From positions 348,299 to 412,298 of the forward strand of contig NZ_FPIY01000003.1 of NCBI RefSeq assembly GCF_900119145.1: DNA of 64,000 nt, in the 5' to 3' direction. The DNA comes from Cellulophaga fucicola. Lineage in GTDB: Bacteria > Bacteroidota > Bacteroidia > Flavobacteriales > Flavobacteriaceae. The first letter of the stretch is position 1; each line of letters begins with the position of its first letter. Made by a program: the position numbers and the translations under genes. Under the pieces are notes generated by a model, which saw only the letters and a program-made list of their open reading frames with translations, was not told the origin of the DNA and did no database searches. Below are positions 47,898-55,836 of this stretch, piece after piece.

Positions 47898-48897
47898 ATG
47901 TTTTATAATAGCCGAATTATCAGCAAATCATGGCGGATCTTTAGAGATAGCCAAGGAAACCGTAAGAGCGGCTAAGCGTGCCGGTGCTGACGCTATTAAA
48001 TTACAAACGTATACCGCAGATACAATAACACTTAATGTAAGAACAGATGATTTTAAAATTACTCAAGGTACAGCTTGGGATGGCCAATATTTATATGATT
48101 TATATAAAGGCGCTTCTTTGCCATGGAAATGGCATAAGCCATTATATGATTTAGCTAAGGAAGAAGGTCTAATTTGTTTTTCTTCCCCATTTGATAAGAC
48201 TGCAGTAGATTTTTTGGAGGAATTAAATACGCCTATTTATAAAGTAGCTTCCTTTGAAATAACGGATATTCCTTTAATAAGCTATATGGCTTCCAAAGGA
48301 AAACCAATAATAATTTCTACAGGCATAGCTACCATTGAAGATATTGAGTTGGCAATAGAAACATGTATCCTTGCAGGAAATAAGGACATTACTATATTAA
48401 AATGCACATCTGCTTATCCTGCAGCGCCAGAAGATGCCAACCTGTTATCTATTCCTGATATAGCAAAGCGATTTGGAGTGAAAGCTGGGTTGTCCGATCA
48501 TACATTGGGTATTGAAGCGCCTATGATTGCTACAGCATTGGGCGCAAAAGTAATTGAAAAACACTTTATTTTAGATAAAACAATAGGGGGAGCAGATGCT
48601 CACTTTTCCTTAGATGAAAAGGAATTTAAGCAAATGGTAGATGCAGTAAGGCTCACCGAAAAGCTGATGGGTAAAGTAGATTATGAAATGACCGATAAAA
48701 AGAAAAAAAGTAGAGAGTTTTCAAGATCGCTATATGTGTCACAAGATGTAAAAGAAGGAGATGTTATTACGAAGGAGAATATTAGGTCTGTAAGACCAGG
48801 TTATGGTATGCATCCTAAGCATTACAATGAAGTGATTGGTAAAGAATTTACAGGAGATTTTAAGAAGGGAACACCTTTGTCTTGGGAACAATTTTGA
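47884..48897 (+). CDS. pseI: Pseudaminic acid synthase
   Basis: 337 residues of the NeuB family. It condenses the diacetamido-trideoxy-altrose with phosphoenolpyruvate. It shows IAELSANHGGSLEIA, DAIKLQTYTADT, ISTGIAT, CTSAYPA, GLSDHTLG and EKHF. The C-terminal SAF (antifreeze-like) domain is present (FSRSLYVSQDVKEGDVITKE onward). It is the last gene of the compact pse run; a 54-nt gap follows. Confidence 0.95.
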   Translation: MLNHKCFIIAELSANHGGSLEIAKETVRAAKRAGADAIKLQTYTADTITLNVRTDDFKITQGTAWDGQYLYDLYKGASLPWKWHKPLYDLAKEEGLICFSSPFDKTAVDFLEELNTPIYKVASFEITDIPLISYMASKGKPIIISTGIATIEDIELAIETCILAGNKDITILKCTSAYPAAPEDANLLSIPDIAKRFGVKAGLSDHTLGIEAPMIATALGAKVIEKHFILDKTIGGADAHFSLDEKEFKQMVDAVRLTEKLMGKVDYEMTDKKKKSREFSRSLYVSQDVKEGDVITKENIRSVRPGYGMHPKHYNEVIGKEFTGDFKKGTPLSWEQF

Positions 48898-48951
48898 TGT
48901 TTTAGTTAAAACAGGTAATTCGTTGCCTAAAATAATATTAAATTGAAAAAA

Positions 48952-49665
48952 ATGAAAAAAAGTAACATATATGCTATTATACCATCTCGTTCAGGGTCAA
49001 AAGGGTTTAAAGATAAAAATATAAAAGAGTTGGGAGGAAAGCCTCTAATGGCGTATTCTATAGACTTTGCCAAAAAGCTAGGAGTAGATAAAATAATTTG
49101 TTCAACAGACTCCGGTGAGTATGCTAAAATTGCTCAGAAATATGGTGCCGAAGTCCCTTTTTTAAGAAGTTCAAAGGCTTCAGCAGATAATGCTATGGAG
49201 GAGGATATATTAGAAGATTTATATAAATGTTTTGATAGACACGATATGTTATATCCTGATATTATCGTTTGGTTAAGACCCACGTTTGTTTTTAGAGATT
49301 TAGATATTATTAAAAAGGCAATTAGTACATTAATAGAGGAAGAAGAGATTAGTGCGGTAAGAACAATTTGTGAGTCAGAATCAAGATTATACAGATTAAC
49401 TAAGTCTGATAAAATTGAAGCCTGTTTTGAGGACTATGGAAAATCTATGATACGAAGGCAAGATATGGAGTCAAAATTTAAAGTGTTTAGTACAGATGTG
49501 TTTAGAGGGATTCCTAAAAATATATCGGATTCATTTTTAGGAGATAATGTAAAAGGTTTAATTATTCCTAAATTGTGTGGTTTAGATATTGATGATGAGG
49601 ATGATTTTATTATAGTTGAAAGTTTAATTAAAAATAGCAATAATGTCCAAAAGTATATGCACTAG
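48952..49665 (+). CDS. Second CMP-nonulosonate cytidylyltransferase (NeuA-like)
   Basis: 237 residues from the ATG at 48952. CMP-sialic-acid-synthetase family: IIPSRSGSKGFKDKNIKELGGKP, STDSGEYAKIAQKYGAEVPFLR, IIVWLRPTFVFRD. It differs clearly from pseF in sequence, for example in the region that binds the sugar, so it probably activates another acid. It overlaps the phosphatase gene by 23 nt. With the two following genes it forms what looks like a second nonulosonate cassette. Confidence 0.85.
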   Translation: MKKSNIYAIIPSRSGSKGFKDKNIKELGGKPLMAYSIDFAKKLGVDKIICSTDSGEYAKIAQKYGAEVPFLRSSKASADNAMEEDILEDLYKCFDRHDMLYPDIIVWLRPTFVFRDLDIIKKAISTLIEEEEISAVRTICESESRLYRLTKSDKIEACFEDYGKSMIRRQDMESKFKVFSTDVFRGIPKNISDSFLGDNVKGLIIPKLCGLDIDDEDDFIIVESLIKNSNNVQKYMH

Positions 49666-50329
49666 TATTAAAGAATTAATCGAAAATAATCTAGAAGAGA
49701 TAATTTCGCTTAGGTCTCAAAAGACTTTAAAGCCTGATAATAGTTATGTGTCTAAGGGAGATCTACTATGCGAAGAATTAATTAAAAATTTTTTAAAAGA
49801 AAATCACCCTAATATCTTTTTAGTATCAGAAGAAAGCCCTACAGATAATATTGAGAATGTTAAAAAGCCTGAAGTATTAATTTTGGACCCCATAGATGGG
49901 ACAGAAAACTTTATTTCTGGATTAAAAGAATGGGGTGTAGCTCTTTCCTATTATAAGAATGGAAAACACCAAGAATCTTTATTAGCTATGCCTGAATTAA
50001 ACTGTTATTTAAAAACAGGAGATAAAATTGAAAAATTTAATTCAAGGATTTCTGGAATATCATCAAGCCTTACAAAAGAAGATATGCTAAAGTTAGAGCC
50101 TGGTTTTGAATATAGAATAATTGGATGTTGCGTGTATAATATGTATAATGTAGTAATGGGATCATATTATTCATTTGAAAATATAAAAGGAGCATATGTT
50201 TGGGATATAATAGGAGGGTTAAATTTAGCCATTGAGAATGGCCTTAAAATTGTTGTAAATAATAAATCATATTATGGAGAATTACTTGAACCAAATAAAA
50301 AACATACTTTCAGAATTACAAACGAATAA
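49643..50329 (+). CDS. Inositol-monophosphatase-family sugar phosphatase
   Basis: 228 residues of the IMPase/CysQ/FBPase fold. The metal-binding motifs are intact: EES (63-65), LDPIDGTENF (81-90) and the C-terminal GAYVWDIIGGLNLAIENG (Trp187-Asp188). It is slightly shorter than typical IMPases. Its place between a CMP-sugar synthetase and a NeuB-like synthase suggests it removes a phosphate from a nonulosonate-9-phosphate or a related sugar phosphate. That role is inference. Both ends overlap neighbours (23 and 56 nt). Confidence 0.8.
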   Translation: MSKSICTSIKELIENNLEEIISLRSQKTLKPDNSYVSKGDLLCEELIKNFLKENHPNIFLVSEESPTDNIENVKKPEVLILDPIDGTENFISGLKEWGVALSYYKNGKHQESLLAMPELNCYLKTGDKIEKFNSRISGISSSLTKEDMLKLEPGFEYRIIGCCVYNMYNVVMGSYYSFENIKGAYVWDIIGGLNLAIENGLKIVVNNKSYYGELLEPNKKHTFRITNE

Positions 50330-51842
50330 AGTATATATAGTAGGAAAAGGACCAAGTCTGGCTAATATTAACCCAGATAGATTAGTTGATGGTGTTGTGT
50401 TTAATCTTAATGATTCTGAAAGGTTTTATCCTGGTCATTTCTCAATATTACATAGTTTTTGGGCTTTTCAGAGTGTTCAGCAAAATGAATTTAAATCTAA
50501 ATGTTATATTTCAGATAGGAGTTTCCCGGAACATATTAATTCTATAAAACTAGAATACGAACCAGATAACTACGAAAGTTTTAATTCGATAAGTAGTTCG
50601 TTGCTAAGTAAGCCTGTTGTAATTTCTGATTTTTTATTTATAACGGCAATACAGCTGGTATTATATACAGCCAGAACATTGAACATAAAGTTAGATGTTT
50701 ATTTCTTGGGTTTTGATTTTGGTGATGCTAACACTGTTAAAATTGTAGAGGACCACTCAGGGCACTCAAAGGCGTTGGCAGATGCTATTTTACATACACA
50801 GGAAGACTTATTTAAAAGTGTGAAGAGTTATATTGATAAAAATTTTGCGTCTCTAAATGTTATTCATGTTGGAGAAAAAATATATAGCAAAACTTCAGTA
50901 TTTAAATTTAATAAGGAAAGTATAAAAGAAGACTACAAGTATAAAACTAATATAGAGTTGTATGAAGATATAAAATTGCAAATAGCTAACAATATACCCG
51001 TAGTCGTGGCAGAGCTTACGAACAACCATATAGGAGATGAAGAACGTTTAAGAACGATGATACGGTTGTCCAAAGAGCAAGGTGCAGATATGATTAAAGT
51101 ACAGAAAAGGGATGTTAGTACTTTTTACACCAAAGAAGAACTTGAGAGTGATTATAATTCACCGTTTGGTAAGACATTAAAGGATTACAGAGAATCTGTT
51201 GAGCTTACCGACTATTTGTTTGAAGTATTAATAGAAGAATGTAAGTTAAATGAAATATGTTGGTTTACATCAATTCTAGATAAGAATTCATATGATTATA
51301 TTTTAAAATACGATCCTCCGCTTATTAAGCTTCCAAGTACTATTTCTAATCATAGAAATTATTTGAGCTTGGTAGCAGAAACATTTACCGGAGATGTTGT
51401 TGTTTCGACGGGGTTTACAGATAAAGAATATGAGTCATTTGTGTTACAATCTTTTAATAAGAGTAATAACTTATTCCTTTTACAATGCACATCTTCATAT
51501 CCTGCGCCACCAGAATCTTGCAATATAGCGGTTATAAACCACTATAATAATTTAAAAATATCAGATTACGATAATATAATTCCAGGTTACTCAAGCCATG
51601 ATGTAGGACCATTGGCTAGTCAAATGGCTGTTAGCGCAGGAGCGTTAATGTTGGAGAAACATGTTAAATTTGGAAACTTGGATTGGATTCATTTTGATGG
51701 TGTTGCTTTAGATTTGACAAAAGGGGAATTGGCTAATTATGTAAAAGAGATTAAAAAAGCAGTAACTATAAACGGTAGCAAAGACAAAAAGCCTCAAAAA
51801 GCAGAACATCATAAATACAAGATCAATTCAAAGAGTAATTAA
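50274..51842 (+). CDS. Fusion: GT42-like sialyltransferase domain plus NeuB-like synthase domain
   Basis: 522 residues. Residues about 19-215 resemble GT42 sialyltransferases such as Cst-II of Campylobacter: VYIVGKGPSL (20-29), NLND (44-47), YFLGFDFG (143-150) and EDHSGHSK (159-166), which aligns with the Cst-II segment holding its catalytic His. Residues about 240-498 are a NeuB-like barrel: VVAELTNNHIGD, MIKVQ, VVSTG, LQCTSSYPAPPE, GYSSHDVG and EKHV. No SAF domain follows; the tail is a basic, low-complexity stretch. The frame overlaps the phosphatase gene by 56 nt; a TTG at 50286 is another possible start. I infer that the protein both makes and transfers a nonulosonic acid. Confidence 0.75.
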   Translation: MENYLNQIKNILSELQTNKVYIVGKGPSLANINPDRLVDGVVFNLNDSERFYPGHFSILHSFWAFQSVQQNEFKSKCYISDRSFPEHINSIKLEYEPDNYESFNSISSSLLSKPVVISDFLFITAIQLVLYTARTLNIKLDVYFLGFDFGDANTVKIVEDHSGHSKALADAILHTQEDLFKSVKSYIDKNFASLNVIHVGEKIYSKTSVFKFNKESIKEDYKYKTNIELYEDIKLQIANNIPVVVAELTNNHIGDEERLRTMIRLSKEQGADMIKVQKRDVSTFYTKEELESDYNSPFGKTLKDYRESVELTDYLFEVLIEECKLNEICWFTSILDKNSYDYILKYDPPLIKLPSTISNHRNYLSLVAETFTGDVVVSTGFTDKEYESFVLQSFNKSNNLFLLQCTSSYPAPPESCNIAVINHYNNLKISDYDNIIPGYSSHDVGPLASQMAVSAGALMLEKHVKFGNLDWIHFDGVALDLTKGELANYVKEIKKAVTINGSKDKKPQKAEHHKYKINSKSN

Positions 51843-51848
51843 AAGTTA

Positions 51849-53291
51849 ATGAAGAAATTAGCATACCGCTTATGGAATTCTCCAACTATTACAACTTGGG
51901 CTAGTTTAGTGGTTCTTTCTGCAAATACAATTTTTGTATTGCCTTTAGTTTTAACTAAATTTTCTTTAGCGGAGGCCAATATTTGGTTTGTATTTATGAC
52001 TATTTTTAGATTTAAAGACATATTTGACTTTGGGCTAAAAAATAACGTTTCTAGATTGTATTCTTATGCCTGTGGAGGGGTTAAAGATATAAGTTCTATT
52101 GGTAACATAGAAAGTCAAGAAACAAGCAACGAGCCAAACTTTTTATTAATAGCTTCTATTTATAATAAATCGGTAAAGTATTATAGTATAGTCTTTATTT
52201 TAGCAATATTAGTACTAGGTATAATAGGCACAATTAGTTTGTACGGTTTAATTGGAGCTAGAGAAGACAATTGGATAGCCTGGTTAATTTTACTATTAGG
52301 ATCTTGTATTTTTTTATTTGGTAATTTATTTACTTCATACCTTATAGGTATAAATAAAGTGGCATTATTAAAACGTTGGGATACCTTTTTTGGCTTATTA
52401 ACCTCTTTTTCAATAATTTTAGTAATGCTTACAGTTCCTAGCTTATTAAACATAATAATAATAATGAATTTTTGGGTGATTATTAATGTTTTAAGAAATT
52501 ACTATTTAGTAAAAAAAACAAAAAACTCTTTTTTAATTGATTACGATAAGTTTAATAAAAAACATTATTTAGATGTAAGTAAAAGCATCATAGAGCCTTC
52601 ATGGAGAACCTTTGTTGCTGGATTAGCAGGTACGGGAACAAAGTATGGTTTAAATTTAATTATTGCGAATTTAGTGAGCGCAGAAATTTCTGCTTCTTAT
52701 TTATTGGCAGATAGGTTATTAGATCAATTGAAAGAGGTTTCAAGGGCCCCCTTTTATTCTAATATCCCTAGGTTTTCAAAATTAAGAGCTCAGAACAAAA
52801 TATTTCTTTTAGTTAAGGAAGTAAAACAAGCAATGTTATTTTCCTATGGAGTAAATTTTATTGGTATTGTAGGTTTATTGTTTTTTGGAAACTATTTAAT
52901 TTCTCTTATAGGATCAAACGTGACTTTTGTCTCTAATATGATGCTTGTTTGTATGGGATTTTATTTATTTATAGAGAGGTTTACTGCAATGCACTTACAG
53001 TTGTATACCTTTATGAAAAATAGGGTAATTGGTCATATTGGTTTAATTGTAACAGGTATATTGTTATTATTACTTACTTCGGTATTATTTCCTATACTTT
53101 CTATAATGGCAATACCTATTGCAGGAATTTTGTCGTATTTATTTTTTTATTCTTGGTTTGTAGCATTGAAAAACTATAAAATACTTGAAACTAGTTTTGT
53201 TAAATTTGAAAAAAAGTTAATTATTTTATTTAATCTGCTGCTAATTTTATTGTTCATTATTTATGAAATACTTATTCCACATACACAGTAA
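51849..53291 (+). CDS. Wzx-type polysaccharide flippase
   Basis: 480 residues with about 12-14 membrane helices, of the MATE/Wzx-like oligosaccharide flippase superfamily. It would move lipid-linked repeat units across the inner membrane. Family assignment is by topology and overall look (LVVLSANTIFVLPLVLTKF start, LLADRLLDQLKEVSRAPFYSNIPRFS in the middle), as Wzx sequences are variable. It overlaps the next gene by 29 nt. Confidence 0.82.
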   Translation: MKKLAYRLWNSPTITTWASLVVLSANTIFVLPLVLTKFSLAEANIWFVFMTIFRFKDIFDFGLKNNVSRLYSYACGGVKDISSIGNIESQETSNEPNFLLIASIYNKSVKYYSIVFILAILVLGIIGTISLYGLIGAREDNWIAWLILLLGSCIFLFGNLFTSYLIGINKVALLKRWDTFFGLLTSFSIILVMLTVPSLLNIIIIMNFWVIINVLRNYYLVKKTKNSFLIDYDKFNKKHYLDVSKSIIEPSWRTFVAGLAGTGTKYGLNLIIANLVSAEISASYLLADRLLDQLKEVSRAPFYSNIPRFSKLRAQNKIFLLVKEVKQAMLFSYGVNFIGIVGLLFFGNYLISLIGSNVTFVSNMMLVCMGFYLFIERFTAMHLQLYTFMKNRVIGHIGLIVTGILLLLLTSVLFPILSIMAIPIAGILSYLFFYSWFVALKNYKILETSFVKFEKKLIILFNLLLILLFIIYEILIPHTQ

Positions 53292-54330
53292 TATTAATTT
53301 ATTAGTTGCAATTGGTATTGTAGAAAAATGTAACTACCGAAAAGAAGATGTTTTTTTTTTACTAAATAGAGGTATAAAGACAAGTTTTTTGGTTAACACT
53401 ATTGATATCCCTGAAAATATTTACTATCATCCATTTAATACTATAAAAAAGTTAAAAAATTTAAATTTCTTAAAAAATAAAGCTATTCTAGCTGAAATAG
53501 ATTCGATTATAAAATCAGCTACACTAGGAGGTGAATTTATTTATTTTTGTGCAAATAGTAGAGTTCCATTTTATAGAGCTTTTTTTTCTCATAAGAAATG
53601 CAGTGAAGTTCATTATATAGAAGACGGAATGGATGCTTATTTGCCAGCTAAAGAACTAGAGAGTAAGTACCCCAAAAAGATACCAAAACATTTGTTAGTA
53701 ATAGATTTTTTTTTAAAATTTCTACCCTGGTTTTGCAGTAATAGGTTGAGGTATTTAAACATAGACTTTATGGGGAACTTCAAAAACAAAAAATCAGTAG
53801 TATACTGCATAAATAAAAAGGCGTATGATAATCAATCAAATAATAATAAAGTTGTATTAAACATAGACGAGATTTCTTTTTTTAATAAACAGAACTTAAA
53901 GAATGATGTTCTATTTGTTTTTGACGCTGTTGTGGAACAGAAAGTTATAAAGGAGGAAGATTTAAATAAGTTTGTAGATTGGTTTTCTGAAATATATTTC
54001 AAGGGAAAAAATATATCAATAAAGTTTCATCCATTTCAGTCAAAATTAACTCAGCAGCAGATTGTTAAAAAAATAGAAGCGAATGGAACTCATGTAGAAG
54101 TCATTTCTAATGACATTATAATGGAGGTGCTTTTTGTAAAGAAAAAACAACTAATAATTTATGGAATTGGATCTTCTTTATTGGTTTATGGCTCAATGAT
54201 AAATAACCATAAAGTAAAAGTTCTTTACCCATATTTTGAAAAACAATTAGGGGTTTTATCACCTAGGTTAAATACCTGGAATACTATGTTTTTGAATAAT
54301 GACCGTGTAGAATTATTAGAAAAAATATAA
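53263..54330 (+). CDS. Glycosyltransferase with polysialyltransferase-like motifs
   Basis: 355 residues. It carries three motifs known from bacterial sialyl- and polysialyltransferases (GT52/GT38-type): an acidic EDG (120-122 in HYIEDGMDAY), HP (256-257 in IKFHPFQ) and a Ser-Ser motif (304-305 in GIGSSLLVYGS). I therefore infer that it uses a CMP-nonulosonate donor. The overall sequence is divergent and the acceptor unknown. The ATG lies inside the flippase gene (29-nt overlap). Confidence 0.65.
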   Translation: MKYLFHIHSNINLLVAIGIVEKCNYRKEDVFFLLNRGIKTSFLVNTIDIPENIYYHPFNTIKKLKNLNFLKNKAILAEIDSIIKSATLGGEFIYFCANSRVPFYRAFFSHKKCSEVHYIEDGMDAYLPAKELESKYPKKIPKHLLVIDFFLKFLPWFCSNRLRYLNIDFMGNFKNKKSVVYCINKKAYDNQSNNNKVVLNIDEISFFNKQNLKNDVLFVFDAVVEQKVIKEEDLNKFVDWFSEIYFKGKNISIKFHPFQSKLTQQQIVKKIEANGTHVEVISNDIIMEVLFVKKKQLIIYGIGSSLLVYGSMINNHKVKVLYPYFEKQLGVLSPRLNTWNTMFLNNDRVELLEKI

Positions 54331-54335
54331 TAATT

Positions 54336-55553
54336 ATGAATAAGAAAATATTATTTTTTCCTCAAAATAATGAACATGTCTTAAATATGAACCCTGTTTT
54401 AGAAGAGTTACAGAAGTCTGATTTTAAGTGTGAATATTTAGATACAAGAGCAGTATACAAACAAAAGTTAGAGTTTAACTCTGGATGTAATTTTAGTAAG
54501 GTTTTTTTTCCTGAATTAGAAAATTCTTTTTACCATTTAAGCAGTATAGATAGAATTATTTATATACGATCAGTAAGAAAAGTAATTAAATCTCTTGCGG
54601 ATGAATACGATTTGTTTGTTTTTGGAAATGATGGCGCCTTACAACGTTTAGTAAATTATTACGCAAAGAAACAAGATAAACCATCGGTAATGATTCTAGA
54701 TGGCCTTGTAGGGGCTAATAAGTACTCTTATAGCGATGTTCTTTTTCAATCTAAGGAAAAAATAAAAGATGTTAAAATAAAAGCAATAGACAGTTTTAAG
54801 TATTTTATTTCTAAATTGTTCTCAGGTAGTAGTATTAGTCCATATTTACCGAGTACTATTGGCTCTAGTAATCTAAATGAAATATATACTATAGGAGATT
54901 TTTCTAAATCTTATATAGAAAACCATAAGCATAAAACAACAAAAGTTTTTTCGTTTGGATTACCTCGTATGCGGCAACATTTTTTAGAGAACGAGACTTT
55001 TTTTATTCCTAAAAAACCTAAATCGATATGTTTTATTACTTCTGCATACAAATGGCATAATTTAGACCACTTTCATGATTCTCAAATCCAAGATATTTTA
55101 TTAATTCAAGAATGTATTAATGAGATATACCCTAAAGATGATGAAATAAAATTATATGTTAAATTGCACCCTAGAGAGCGTATGGAGGATTATGACCTTT
55201 TTAAAAATAGTAAAAGGATACAATTAGTTGTGGGAGAGCCATTGGTAGAAACTTTTAAAAACTATAAATTGCTTTTTAGTAATATTTCTACTTGTATTGT
55301 TGAAGGTGTAAACAAGGGTGTAAAAGTTCATTCTATTTTAATTAATTTCCCTTATTGGAAATTTAAAAATGGTTTTTTAAAAGAACCAAGTATTAGTAAA
55401 ATATTTACAAAAAATGAATTGAGTTTTAGAATAAAAAACGAATTAGAAGAGGATAAAGTGGTTTATGATATACCTGTAGAAAATAAATTTCTCTCAGCAG
55501 AAACTCAAAATTCAGTTAAGAATATTTCAGAAAGCATCAAAAAATTAACTTAA
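54336..55553 (+). CDS. GT-B-like glycosyltransferase, possibly sialyltransferase-related
   Basis: 405 residues, no membrane segment. It shows LDG (121-123), a basic HP motif (VKLHPRE, His278-Pro279) and a Ser/Thr motif (SNISTCIVEG, 315-324), the same order of motifs as in its neighbour. Such motifs also occur in CDP-glycerol transferases and capsule-modifying enzymes, so the donor is not certain. It is followed 1 nt later by the acyltransferase remnant. Confidence 0.55.
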   Translation: MNKKILFFPQNNEHVLNMNPVLEELQKSDFKCEYLDTRAVYKQKLEFNSGCNFSKVFFPELENSFYHLSSIDRIIYIRSVRKVIKSLADEYDLFVFGNDGALQRLVNYYAKKQDKPSVMILDGLVGANKYSYSDVLFQSKEKIKDVKIKAIDSFKYFISKLFSGSSISPYLPSTIGSSNLNEIYTIGDFSKSYIENHKHKTTKVFSFGLPRMRQHFLENETFFIPKKPKSICFITSAYKWHNLDHFHDSQIQDILLIQECINEIYPKDDEIKLYVKLHPRERMEDYDLFKNSKRIQLVVGEPLVETFKNYKLLFSNISTCIVEGVNKGVKVHSILINFPYWKFKNGFLKEPSISKIFTKNELSFRIKNELEEDKVVYDIPVENKFLSAETQNSVKNISESIKKLT

Positions 55554-55554
55554 T

Positions 55555-55836
55555 ATGGTTTTTAATTCTTTGGAGTTTTTGCTCTTTTTCCCTATTGTTT
55601 TTGCTCTTTATTATATAATTCCAAATAAGTCATGGAATATATTTTTGTTGCTTTCTAGTTATTATTTTAATAAGTACGGGGTTAAAGTTTTAGACTTAAA
55701 TAAGGCTTATAAAAAATTAGATTTAAAAAAAGAAGATTTTTTAGATTTAATACATGTAAATTGGTTAGGAGCAAACAAAGTATCCATAATGTTTTCTGAA
55801 TGGATGAAGGATCAATATAATATCAAAACACAATGA
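55555..55836 (+). pseudogene. Deletion scar: MBOAT acyltransferase start joined to an SGNH-type protein end
   Basis: 93 codons. The first 38 or so match the N-terminus of MBOAT O-acyltransferases (VFNSLEFLLFFPIVFALYYI then LLLSSYYF). The remainder (about 40-93) looks like the C-terminus of an SGNH/DltD-AlgX-like partner, with DLIHVNWLGANKVSIMFSEWM, where the DxxH pair is typical. These two proteins are normally about 470 and 300 residues and lie next to each other. An in-frame deletion of roughly 2 kb would join them near 55670. It is still open and overlaps wzy by 4 nt, but cannot be a working acyltransferase. Confidence 0.75.
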
